This document shows positions 1-6,432 of a DNA stretch of 7,604 nucleotides, piece by piece (position 1 is the stretch's first letter; each line of letters opens with the position of its first letter). The notes under the pieces were generated by a model. It searched no databases and was not told the origin of the DNA. It worked only from the letters and a program-made list of their open reading frames with translations. Source of the stretch: Roseiarcus sp050013275 (GTDB lineage Bacteria > Pseudomonadota > Alphaproteobacteria > Rhizobiales > Beijerinckiaceae); contig JBEKFO010000198.1 of the NCBI GenBank assembly GCA_050013275.1, positions 1-7,604 of the forward strand. Reading direction: 5' to 3'. The translations under genes and the position numbers were made by a program.

Positions 1-162
1 AGCGCCGCGCCGACGCCGAGCCGCCCGGCGGCCGTCGAGCCGCTCGCGGGCGCGGCGCCCCGCACCTGGATCAAGGAAACGATGGCGACTCCCGCCGCGC
101 TACGCCGCCGGCGCGCCTTCGCTTTCGCATCCGGGCGTCGGCTGCTCGACGGCCCCGGGTAG
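1..162 (+). CDS. C-terminal end of an unidentified protein (partial)
   Basis: This frame is open from the left edge to a TAG at 160-162, giving a 53-residue tail. Its third codon positions are almost all G or C, as expected for a real gene in this genome. The tail has an Ala/Pro-rich stretch, then a basic segment containing TWIKETMATPAALRRRR, and ends LLDGPG. I do not recognise the family. A gene ending here would converge on the MuiA-family gene, with 32 bases between the two stop codons, which is a normal arrangement. The main doubt is that one minus-strand frame is also open here and shares the same GC-rich third positions. That frame has only TTG or GTG as possible starts, so the + reading is preferred. 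Confidence 0.35.
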   Translation, partial: SAAPTPSRPAAVEPLAGAAPRTWIKETMATPAALRRRRAFAFASGRRLLDGPG

Positions 163-194
163 CCGGAAGCTTCGTCGCGACCCCTGCGCCCCGA

Positions 195-1877
195 TCACCG
201 ACCGTCCGTCGCCAGCGGCGCGCCGTCGATCATGACCGCACGATCGGCGGGCCATTTCAGCCGATAGGCGAAACGGATTTCTTTCGATTCGCCCGGTTTG
301 AGATCGAGCGTCCAGCTCATCACGCCGCGCTTGTCGCCGACCTGCTTTTCCGTCGGCGGCGTCGTGGCCGGCGAAAGATCGACCGAGATCGCGGTGTTTT
401 CCGACACCGGCATCTGGTCGACGACCTGCACCTTGACCGGGAAGGCGTGAAGATTCTTGACGCTGGTGGTGAATTCGCGCGTCTCGACTTTGGTCTGATT
501 GTACCAGGTCGGATCGTTCTCCTTGCGGTTCACCGGCGCGCGCTGAACCGTGATCTTGTCGTCGCCGCCGAACCCGAGATCGACGCCGTCGCCGGGCGCG
601 ACGAAGCCGATCCGGTTCTGACCGAGGTAAGCGCCGTCGCGCAACAGCGCCACTTGGCCGGCGAGGATCGGGGCGTCTTCGGCGTCGACGAAATGCACCT
701 GGACGTACGCGGTCGGATCGATTCCAGGGGCGGTCTTCACCGTAAGCGTCGGCTGCGCGACGAGGCGGTCGAGCACGAACGACTTCTGCGCCCCGTCGCT
801 GGCGAGGCTGACCCGCCCGGGCGCGCGGAACTGAGCGGAATAGGCGTTCGCCTGCAACTGGGCGGTCGCCTGCTGCGCGGCGATCGGCGCGGGCGGCGCC
901 GCGGGGAGCGCCTGAGAGGCGGCGTCGAGGCGCAACGCCGCGCCGCCTGGCGCGGCCCTGCCCTTCGCCATCGGCGCCTCGTCCGTCAACTCCGGCTGCC
1001 AGAAGTCGATCGTCTCGCTCCGCACGTCGGCGACGTCGACGGCGCGAGCGACGCGCGCGGTCGAGACGGTGAGCGCGACGTCGCTCCAGTCCTCGCCGGT
1101 CGTCTGCGAAATCCCGGCCCGGCGCGTCAGCGTCAGGGTGTCGGCCCCGTCCGCGGTGTTCAGCGCCGCGTCGTATGCGGGAACCCAACCGACGCCGGGG
1201 ACGCGGTAGGAGAGCGTGAGCGAAGCATGCACGCCCTGCGCGGCCGCGAGCGTGACGCTCGCCGTTTGCTTGGCCGCTTGCGAGCGCGGGGTCTGGCGCT
1301 GCGCTTCCAGCGCCTTGATGTCGCTATCGAGCGCATGCGCCTTGTCGAGGGCCGGGCGCAGGTCCGCGCCGACCTTGGCGAGCGCCGCTTCGACGGCGTC
1401 CCAGGCGGCCGGCCAGGCGTCGACGTCGAGCGGCTTGGCGTCAGAGGAAAGCTTTTCGGGTCCGCTTTGCGAAAAGCGCAGGATCATCGCGCGCTTGGCT
1501 TGCAGCGCGTCGATGGTCGTCTGCAGGCCTTCGCGCTGATCGCGAAGCGAGGCGATCTTGGCGGCGAGCGCATCGTCGGGCGCCTTGGCGTCGGCCGGAG
1601 CGACGCGCGTCTCGACCGCGCCGATCGTCAGCGCCGCGCCGGCGACGCCCTCCACGCGCAGCGAGGCTGGATCGAGCGAAAGGGGCAAGTCTTTGAAAAC
1701 GACGACGTTATCGCCCTGGGAAAGATCGACTTCGGCGACCCGCGCGACGATCGCGGCGTCGGGATAGACGATCACCGAGTCGATCTTGGAGGCGGCTTCG
1801 ATTTCGCCGGCCGACGCTCCGACCGAAGACGCCGCGGTCGCGGCGAGCGTGAACAACGAGCAGGCGATCATGCGCAT
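195..1877 (-). CDS. MuiA-family periplasmic protein (DUF4140 + DUF4139)
   Basis: A 560-residue exported protein of the mucoidy-inhibitor MuiA family. Residues 1-23 form a Sec signal peptide with an ASA/GE cleavage site. Residues about 32-100 match the N-terminal DUF4140 domain, beginning IDSVIVYPDAAIVARV. Predicted coiled-coil segments follow at about 103-140 and 172-200. The C-terminal DUF4139 beta-rich domain runs from about 213 to 550 and shows YRVPGVGWVPAYDA and TGEDWSDVALTVSTA. An Ala/Pro-rich insert at about 300-345 interrupts it. The ATG at 1877 was chosen because AGGAG lies 5 bases upstream and the signal peptide then begins correctly; the in-frame ATG at 1904 has no ribosome site. 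The family name comes from an E. coli mucoidy phenotype; the molecular function is unknown, so a role in the envelope is inference. It follows the DUF4337 gene on the same strand after about 121 bases. Confidence 0.92.
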   Translation of the reverse strand: MRMIACSLFTLAATAASSVGASAGEIEAASKIDSVIVYPDAAIVARVAEVDLSQGDNVVVFKDLPLSLDPASLRVEGVAGAALTIGAVETRVAPADAKAPDDALAAKIASLRDQREGLQTTIDALQAKRAMILRFSQSGPEKLSSDAKPLDVDAWPAAWDAVEAALAKVGADLRPALDKAHALDSDIKALEAQRQTPRSQAAKQTASVTLAAAQGVHASLTLSYRVPGVGWVPAYDAALNTADGADTLTLTRRAGISQTTGEDWSDVALTVSTARVARAVDVADVRSETIDFWQPELTDEAPMAKGRAAPGGAALRLDAASQALPAAPPAPIAAQQATAQLQANAYSAQFRAPGRVSLASDGAQKSFVLDRLVAQPTLTVKTAPGIDPTAYVQVHFVDAEDAPILAGQVALLRDGAYLGQNRIGFVAPGDGVDLGFGGDDKITVQRAPVNRKENDPTWYNQTKVETREFTTSVKNLHAFPVKVQVVDQMPVSENTAISVDLSPATTPPTEKQVGDKRGVMSWTLDLKPGESKEIRFAYRLKWPADRAVMIDGAPLATDGR

Positions 1878-1980
1878 GGGAACTCCTCGGATGGTCCAAA
1901 TCATCGCACAGCGAGGGGTTCATGTGGCGTCGCCGGCAAGGCGAAATTACGGTCCGCGCGCGGCGTTGCGACAATGTGAG

Positions 1981-1996
1981 GCGCCGCGCGCGGCGC
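1981..1996 (-). terminator. 16-base perfect GC palindrome after the DUF4337 gene
   Basis: GCGCCGCGCGCGGCGC is its own reverse complement and starts two bases past the DUF4337 stop codon. It could end or attenuate transcription of that gene before the MuiA-family gene. No T-run follows it, so it is not a textbook intrinsic terminator. In DNA this GC-rich a CG palindrome can also arise by chance. The rest of the 1878-1998 gap shows no promoter I can defend. Confidence 0.3.
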
Positions 1997-1998
1997 GC

Positions 1999-2574
1999 TC
2001 AACCGAGGAAGCTCAGCACAGTCGGAGCGAGATAGCCGAACGCCATCAAGACCGCGCCGATCGCGCCGAGGCCGACTGCGAACCAAGCCAGAATGGACAT
2101 GCCGGTGATGATCGCCGCGGAAGCCAGGACGATGGCGATTTGCAGCGCCCCGCTGGCGTATTCGAAATGTTCGAGCTTGCGGTTCGACCTTTCGCGTCCC
2201 TCGGACGCCGCCATGGCGCGCTCCTGGATCGCCTCCAGGCTGTCCTCGGGCTTCTTGGGATCCTTTTCGAATTTCGCCACCGTGGCCTTCCAGTCGGCGA
2301 TCTGCTTGTCGAACGCCTCCTGCGCCTTGGGGTCGCTCGCCGCGGCGCGCTCGACCTCGAAGGCCTGGGCGGCGGTTTCGGCGATCGTCGAGCGCATTTT
2401 CTTGGCTTGGTAGAAATTGAACAAATCGGACGATTCGATGTTCTGTTCGGTCGAGCGGTGCTCGGCGTTTTTGGCGCCGGCTTCCGCCAGAGCGAGGAAC
2501 AGCGCGAGGATGGCGATGATCAGCGCGACCTTCTTGTCTTCGGATTCGACGGCGTCTTCGAGCGGCTCGGCCAT
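1999..2574 (-). CDS. DUF4337 domain membrane protein
   Basis: A 191-residue inner-membrane protein matching the DUF4337 family, whose function is unknown. One transmembrane helix lies at about 15-34 (KVALIIAILALFLALAEAGA). It is followed by the family's conserved soluble part, with SSDLFNFYQAKKMRSTIAETAA at about 48-69 in two overlapping blocks, and then an alpha-helical region rich in Lys, Glu and Asp. Residues 143-187 form two close-packed hydrophobic helices that end the protein. The layout of one N-terminal and two C-terminal helices around a soluble helical domain is the usual one for the family. I chose the ATG at 2574 because GGGGGAAG lies just upstream. The in-frame ATG at 2586 and a TTG at 2625 lack a ribosome site. 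It lies 85 bases after the coiled-coil gene on the same strand. Confidence 0.9.
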   Translation of the reverse strand: MAEPLEDAVESEDKKVALIIAILALFLALAEAGAKNAEHRSTEQNIESSDLFNFYQAKKMRSTIAETAAQAFEVERAAASDPKAQEAFDKQIADWKATVAKFEKDPKKPEDSLEAIQERAMAASEGRERSNRKLEHFEYASGALQIAIVLASAAIITGMSILAWFAVGLGAIGAVLMAFGYLAPTVLSFLG

Positions 2575-2659
2575 TGCTTCCCCCATGCGGCTGAGCGGCG
2601 CACCGACGCGCCGCGAGGCGTTCAACTACGCAGATTCGTCGCGACGTGAAAAGCCCGCC

Positions 2660-3775
2660 CTACCGTTCGGGCGCCATCGGCTGGCCCTGGCGGATTTTGC
2701 CGGCCGGCGCCGAATGCATCGCCTCGCTCGAAGGGGAAGGCGCATGAGCGTCTCGCCGGTCGAAATTGACGAGATTGGACGGCTCCTTCTCGACCCCGCC
2801 CGCCTTGCCGTTCAGCCGCGCCATATCGCGCGCCAGCCGCGCGATGGCTTTGCGAAGCGCCTGATCGCCCGCCGCGCGGCGGCTGGACGGAGCCTCGACG
2901 CGGCGAGCCCGCAACGGGTCGACTTGGCGTTGCGCTTCGGTCCGCCCGGCGCGCTCCGCTCGCAGCGCCCCTTCGGCGATCTCGCGCGCTGCGGCGAGCA
3001 GGCTCAACTGATCGGCGAGATCGCGCTTGGCCGCTTCGACCGCTCGCAGCGCGGCGTCGCGTTCGGCGAGACGCGCCAGTTGGCGTCCGTTTTCCAGCAC
3101 CGCCTCTTCGCGCGCCGCCTCGCTGCGCGCAAGCCGCGTCTCCGCTTCGCCGAGCGCGGCGGCGAGGCGCGCGCGTTCGGCTTCGGCCGCCTTCGCGCCG
3201 GCCTCAGCCGTCCGCCCGCTCTCCGCCAGCCTCATCTCGAGGCCGGACACGTATGTCTGCAGGGTGGCGATCGCCGTGCGATTTTGGTCGACGAGGTTTT
3301 TCAGCTCGCGATGGCGCGCCTGCGCCGCGACGACCGCAGCGTCCGACCCGTCGCGCTGAAACGTCAGGTCGCGAAGCTCGATCTGAGCCGCGCCGAGTTC
3401 GCCGCGCAGTTCGCTCAGTTCGCGTTCGAGCGCGTCGAATTCATCGCTCCGCGCGCCGATCTCGACCGCGCGCTCGGCGGAGACTTCCGCCAAGGCGACA
3501 ATTCGGCTCGCCTGCCGACCGATCTCGATCTGTCGCTGCGCGGCGATCTCCTCGGCGGCGCGCAGACGCTGCTCCAGCCGAAGCTGATCGACCGCGTGCT
3601 GCGCGCGCAACGCGTCGCGCTCGGCGATCGCCTGCGCTTCGGTCAGCGGGGCCTGCAGGCGCGCCCGCGCCTCGGCGAGCCGCCGCGCGCGGCGCGAGAT
3701 CGCCGGCGCCGCGGCCACCGCCAGCAGCGCGGCGACCAGGAATCCGATGGCGGAAAAAATCAGCTGCTCGATCAA
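2660..3775 (-). CDS. membrane-anchored coiled-coil protein, function unknown
   Basis: I do not assign this to a named family, although similar proteins occur in related Hyphomicrobiales. From the start chosen here it is 371 residues. A single hydrophobic helix at about 5-25 (LIFSAIGFLVAALLAVAAAP) is followed by basic residues (SRRARR), which predicts an N-terminal anchor with the rest in the cytoplasm. Residues about 30-290 are almost continuous Ala/Arg/Glu/Leu heptads, indicating a long coiled coil. The last 60 residues are Pro/Ser-rich and probably disordered. The frame opens after a TGA and has no usable ATG before the coiled coil. The candidates are TTG at 3775, which puts the anchor helix at the very N-terminus, and TTG at 3829, which adds 18 residues. 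Neither has a strong ribosome site. It lies downstream of eipA on the same strand. A scaffolding or envelope-organising role is a guess. Confidence 0.85.
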   Translation of the reverse strand: MIEQLIFSAIGFLVAALLAVAAAPAISRRARRLAEARARLQAPLTEAQAIAERDALRAQHAVDQLRLEQRLRAAEEIAAQRQIEIGRQASRIVALAEVSAERAVEIGARSDEFDALERELSELRGELGAAQIELRDLTFQRDGSDAAVVAAQARHRELKNLVDQNRTAIATLQTYVSGLEMRLAESGRTAEAGAKAAEAERARLAAALGEAETRLARSEAAREEAVLENGRQLARLAERDAALRAVEAAKRDLADQLSLLAAAREIAEGALRAERAGRTEAQRQVDPLRARRVEAPSSRRAAGDQALRKAIARLARDMARLNGKAGGVEKEPSNLVNFDRRDAHAPSPSSEAMHSAPAGKIRQGQPMAPER

Positions 3776-3833
3776 TTTCGTCGCCGTCCGAAACCGAAAA
3801 CGGTCGACATCATCGCATGACGCCGCCAATCAA

Positions 3834-3866
3834 GCAAAGAGCCGCGAACCCGCCGCGATAGGGCTC
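3834..3866 (-). terminator. weak hairpin after eipA
   Basis: On the minus strand, GAGC and CGCG (interrupted by CCTAT) can pair with CGCG and GCTC across a seven-base loop. TTTGCTT follows. It begins five bases past the eipA stop codon. The bulge and the broken T-run make it a poor intrinsic terminator, so transcription may read into the coiled-coil gene. Confidence 0.25.
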
Positions 3867-3870
3867 GCCG

Positions 3871-4443
3871 CTAGAAGGGGTTCCACGTCGAGCGGGGCGT
3901 GAATTTCAGATAGCTGAGGTTGACGCCCAAACGGGCGCCGATGCCCGAGCGGATCGGCACGACGATCACATTGTCAGCGCCGAGCGCGGTAAAGCCAAAG
4001 CCGCCGACGAAGTAGGCCGAGCCGTCGATGCCGCCGAAGCGGCGGTAAATCGCGTTCACCGCGGGCAGGTTGTAGACCAGCATCATCGTTCGGTCGCCGT
4101 CGGCGCCGGCGTCGAAGCCGAGCGACGGGCCCTGCCAAAAGATCTTCTCGTCGCCCGCATTGCGCGTGTACATCTTGCCTTCGCCGTAACGCAGGCCGCC
4201 GACAAAGGCGGCCGACGCTTCCTGACCGAGGATATAGCCGTTGGGCAGGCCCCACCGTCGTCCCGCCTCCTGCACGACCTCGGCGAGCCCGCGCGAGACG
4301 GCGCCGAAGAAACGATGGCCGCTGTCGACGATTTCATCGAGCGAGAACTGGGCGGGCGGGTCGGCCCGAGCGGGACCCACCGCCGCGACGGCGCTCGCCG
4401 CGACGGCGGCGCCCAGCAATTCCCGGCGCGTCAAACTCGACAT
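3871..4443 (-). CDS. eipA: EipA-family envelope integrity protein (DUF1134)
   Basis: A 190-residue exported protein of the DUF1134/EipA family. Residues 1-27 form a signal peptide with a twin-arginine motif (TRRELLG at 5-11), an Ala-rich hydrophobic core and an ARA/D cleavage site, so Tat export is likely. The family core is clear: GYILGQEASAAFVGGLRYGEG at about 69-89 in overlapping parts, YTRNAGDEKIFWQGPSLGFD at 92-111, RTMMLVYNLP at 118-127, and IRSGIGARLGVNLSYLKFTP near the C-terminus. In Brucella abortus the orthologue is a soluble periplasmic eight-stranded barrel needed for envelope stress resistance, influences cell division, and is activated directly by CtrA (established knowledge). 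The ATG at 4443 is set by GGGGGAG seven bases upstream. It lies 137 bases downstream of cysQ, with a CtrA-like box in that gap, so it probably has its own promoter. Confidence 0.93.
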   Translation of the reverse strand: MSSLTRRELLGAAVAASAVAAVGPARADPPAQFSLDEIVDSGHRFFGAVSRGLAEVVQEAGRRWGLPNGYILGQEASAAFVGGLRYGEGKMYTRNAGDEKIFWQGPSLGFDAGADGDRTMMLVYNLPAVNAIYRRFGGIDGSAYFVGGFGFTALGADNVIVVPIRSGIGARLGVNLSYLKFTPRSTWNPF

Positions 4444-4501
4444 CGCTGTTCTCCCCCTCTGCCCGCCGACCGCGCGGCCCCGCGGAATCAGCCTTTCCGG
4501 C

Positions 4502-4524
4502 AAAAAGTGTCGCCTTGATGGCGA
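4502..4524 (-). terminator. candidate intrinsic terminator after cysQ
   Basis: Read on the minus strand, TCGCC-ATCAA-GGCGA forms a five-pair stem with a five-base loop, followed by CAC and then TTTTT. Just before it, 4530-4548 holds a six-pair hairpin (CAGGAC/GTCCTG) with a TTCG-containing loop. Together they are a plausible end for cysQ transcription. If so, eipA must have its own promoter. The short stem and the three-base gap before the T-run keep confidence low. Confidence 0.35.
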
Positions 4525-4569
4525 ATCGCCAGGACGGGCGAAGTCCTGCCCGACTATCCCCGGGGCCGA

Positions 4570-4585
4570 TTGACGCTTCATTAAC
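4570..4585. promoter_or_regulatory. candidate CtrA box upstream of eipA
   Basis: TTGA-CGCTTCA-TTAAC on the + strand has the CtrA layout TTAA-N7-TTAAC with one mismatch. It lies about 127 bases upstream of the eipA ATG and overlaps the TAA stop codon of cysQ. In Brucella eipA is a direct CtrA target, so the placement is what one would predict. I assign the site by motif only; I could not pin down a matching -10 element. Confidence 0.5.
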
Positions 4586-5432
4586 GATCGGCGACGCGCG
4601 CCGCCAGACTCGGATCGCCCCAGGCGACAAAGCCGCCGTTGCGCAATCCGGCCGCGACTTTGCCGTAGACCAGCGGCCCGCCCTCGACGGCCAGCACAAC
4701 GCCGCCGGCGGCGCGAAGCACCGCGTCGCCCGCCGCGGTGTCCCACTCCATCGTCGGGGCGAAGCGCGGATAGACGTCGCCCTCCCCCTCGGCGATGACG
4801 CAGAACTTCAGCGACGACCCCGCCGAGCGCCGCTCGCCGACGGGCAGGCGCTCGAGAAAGGCTTCGGTGGCCGGATCGCCGTGCGACCGGCTGGCCAGGG
4901 CGACGAGCGCTTCGGGGGCCGGCCGCGCGTGCAAAATCCGCCATGACGCGGCGTCCGGCAGTTCAGCGCCGACCGGCGCTCGGCAGGCGTGGGCCGTCCG
5001 CCCGCCGAACCACAGGCGCTCGAGAGCGGGCGCGTAGACCGCGCCGGCGATAGGAACGCCGCGGGCGACAAGCGCGACATTGATCGTGAACTCCCCGTTG
5101 CGAGCGACGAATTCCCGAGTGCCGTCGAGCGGGTCGACCAAGATGAAGCGTTCGGCGATCTCGATCGCTTGGCCAGCGGCCGTCGCCTCTTCGGCGACGA
5201 TCGGAATCGGCGTCGCCAAGCGGCTCAGCCGGTCGCGAATGATGGCTTCGGCCCGCTCGTCGGCCGCGGTCACCGGGCTGCCGTCCTTCTTGGCGCGCGC
5301 CGCCGCGCCGCCGCGATATTCCTCCATCACCGCGGGTCCGGCCGCCAGCGCGACGGAAGCGAGAAAGCGCGCAATGGCGTCGCTCGTTTCGCTGGCCAGA
5401 TCGACCGGCCGCGCCCCCTCGTCTGCATTCAT
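4581..5432 (-). CDS. cysQ: 3'(2'),5'-bisphosphate nucleotidase CysQ
   Basis: A 283-residue cytoplasmic member of the inositol monophosphatase superfamily. It is expected to hydrolyse 3'-phosphoadenosine-5'-phosphate (PAP) to AMP and phosphate, recycling the by-product of PAPS-dependent sulfation and sulfate reduction. The metal-binding signatures are all present: KKDGSPVTAAD at 48-58, VAEE at 79-82, DPLDGTREF at 100-108 and EWDTAAGDAVLRAAGG at 229-244. The lithium-sensitive, Mg-dependent active-site carboxylates (E81/E82, D100, D103, D231) are therefore intact. The length fits the family (about 245-285), with a slightly extended N-terminus. The ATG at 5432 has only a weak GGA six bases upstream, but no better in-frame start is visible. 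It is divergent from chpT, with 132 bases between the two start codons. Confidence 0.95.
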   Translation of the reverse strand: MNADEGARPVDLASETSDAIARFLASVALAAGPAVMEEYRGGAAARAKKDGSPVTAADERAEAIIRDRLSRLATPIPIVAEEATAAGQAIEIAERFILVDPLDGTREFVARNGEFTINVALVARGVPIAGAVYAPALERLWFGGRTAHACRAPVGAELPDAASWRILHARPAPEALVALASRSHGDPATEAFLERLPVGERRSAGSSLKFCVIAEGEGDVYPRFAPTMEWDTAAGDAVLRAAGGVVLAVEGGPLVYGKVAAGLRNGGFVAWGDPSLAARVADR

Positions 5433-5564
5433 CGAAAATCCGTCCTCGGCGTAAAGCTGTTCATTGCGCAGTCGCGGGGCGCCGGCGAATCCGTTACGAT
5501 CGTATATGAGCCCGATCGCGTGATTCGCCGCGCCGATGGCGGCAAAGACCACAGGAAAAGCCCA
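5433..5564. promoter_or_regulatory. divergent cysQ/chpT intergenic control region
   Basis: These 132 bases separate the two divergent start codons and must hold both promoters. I cannot fix a -35/-10 pair; TATATG at 5504-5509 is a possible -10 for chpT without a good partner. Two GANTC (CcrM) sites are present, GAATC at 5488-5492 and GATTC at 5522-5526. A ten-base palindrome, TACGATCGTA, lies at 5496-5505. There is no TTAA, so no CtrA box of the usual form. AGGA at 5552-5556 is the chpT ribosome site. Confidence 0.4.
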
Positions 5565-6221
5565 ATGACAATTGTCGCCCTCGCACCGATGGACCTCGCC
5601 GCCCTGCTTTGCTCGCGCGTCTGCCACGACGTGATCAGCCCGGTCGGCGCGATCGTCAACGGTCTGGAAGTTCTGGAAGACGAAAAAGACCCGGAAATGC
5701 GTGCGGTCGCGATTGATCTGATCAAGAAGAGCGCGGCTTCGGCGTCGGCGCGGCTGCAATTCTGCCGGCTGGCCTTCGGCGCGGCCGGCTCGGTCGGCGC
5801 TTCCGTCGACACCGGCGACGCCGAATCGGTGCTGCGAGGCCTCATCGCCAACGAGCGCACCACCGTCGTTTGGAACCCGGCCCGTCAATTTGCGCCCAAG
5901 AACAAGGTCAAGCTGCTGCTGAACCTTGGCCTCATCGCCCTTTCCGCGATTCCCCGCGGCGGCGTCGTCACCGTCGATCTGACCGGCCAGGACGAAACGC
6001 TCGCCCTCCGCGTCGAAGCCAAGGGCCCCAACGCGCGTTTCGCCCACGGCGTCGCCGACCTGGTCGCGGGACAGCCGGAAAGCGGCGCGGTCGACGCGCA
6101 CACGATTCAGCCGTTTTTCGCCGGGCTCGTCGCGCGCGATTGCGGCATGGAGATCGCGATCGTCAGCGAGGCGGAAACGGTGACGCTGGAAGCGCGGCCC
6201 GTCGTCGCGGTCGCGGCGTAA
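5565..6221 (+). CDS. chpT: histidine phosphotransferase ChpT
   Basis: A 218-residue cytoplasmic phosphotransferase. In Caulobacter ChpT takes phosphate from the receiver domain of CckA and passes it to the master regulator CtrA and to CpdR. The N-terminal dimerisation helix carries the phospho-acceptor histidine, His21, in VCHDVISPVGAIVNGLEVLE at 19-38. The second helix of the four-helix bundle spans about 43-70 (SARLQFCRLAFGAA). Residues about 85-215 form the degenerate Bergerat-type domain, which lacks the N and G boxes for ATP binding, as is normal for ChpT. The ATG at 5565 has AGGA nine bases upstream. Met9 is another possible start but has no ribosome site. The gene is followed on the same strand by a response regulator, after a 211-base gap that argues for separate promoters. 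Confidence 0.96.
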   Translation: MTIVALAPMDLAALLCSRVCHDVISPVGAIVNGLEVLEDEKDPEMRAVAIDLIKKSAASASARLQFCRLAFGAAGSVGASVDTGDAESVLRGLIANERTTVVWNPARQFAPKNKVKLLLNLGLIALSAIPRGGVVTVDLTGQDETLALRVEAKGPNARFAHGVADLVAGQPESGAVDAHTIQPFFAGLVARDCGMEIAIVSEAETVTLEARPVVAVAA

Positions 6222-6242
6222 TCAGATCGTCGAGAAGCGCGT

Positions 6243-6258
6243 TTCAAGGCTTCTTAAC
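6243..6258. promoter_or_regulatory. candidate CtrA box between chpT and the response regulator
   Basis: TTCA-AGGCTTC-TTAAC matches the CtrA layout TTAA-N7-TTAAC with one mismatch in the first half. It starts 22 bases after the chpT stop codon and lies about 175 bases upstream of the regulator's ATG, so it could control that gene with a long leader. Two GANTC sites (6290-6294 and 6325-6329) lie just downstream. Nothing else in the 6222-6432 gap looks like a gene. Confidence 0.42.
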
Positions 6259-6432
6259 GCGGGCGAGGCATGATCGCGCCGCGATCGCCGAATCGTATCG
6301 CGTCGGGCTCGAAGCGAAGGACCGGATTCCCTCGAGGTTCCTCGGGCGAGCCAGTCAATTCCGCCTCGCGCGACGCGATTGCGACGCATGGGAGCGACGA
6401 CCGCGCGCGGCCGGCCAAATGAGGACAACGAA

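Noticed and set aside
1..130. Minus-strand reading at the left edge (IVSLIQVRGAAPASGS), vaguely like an XdhC-type N-terminus
   Set aside because: There is no ATG, only TTG or GTG, and the family's following motif is absent. The + strand tail is the better reading, although not certain.
447..1979. 510-codon + strand open frame opposite the MuiA-family gene
   Set aside because: Arg/Gly-rich translation with no recognisable domain, antisense to a gene with a clear signal peptide and two family domains. Such frames are common in GC-rich DNA.
2417..3820. 467-codon + strand open frame opposite the coiled-coil and DUF4337 genes
   Set aside because: The translation looks like random GC-rich sequence, while the minus strand gives a membrane anchor and regular heptads.
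4519..4531. Dyad TGGCGAATCGCCA with a GANTC in its centre
   Set aside because: It overlaps the hairpins proposed to end cysQ and is short. I cannot separate an operator from a terminator part.
4444..4944. Upstream extension of eipA to 357 codons
   Set aside because: The extension is an Arg-rich antisense shadow inside cysQ. The ATG at 4443 has a strong ribosome site and a correct signal peptide.
5496..5505. Ten-base palindrome TACGATCGTA in the cysQ/chpT gap as an operator
   Set aside because: Several palindromes of this length are expected by chance in a window this size, and no known regulator matches.
4581..6101. Extension of cysQ by about 220 codons upstream, antisense to chpT
   Set aside because: The extra part has no domain and lies opposite chpT. 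CysQ has its normal length from the ATG at 5432.
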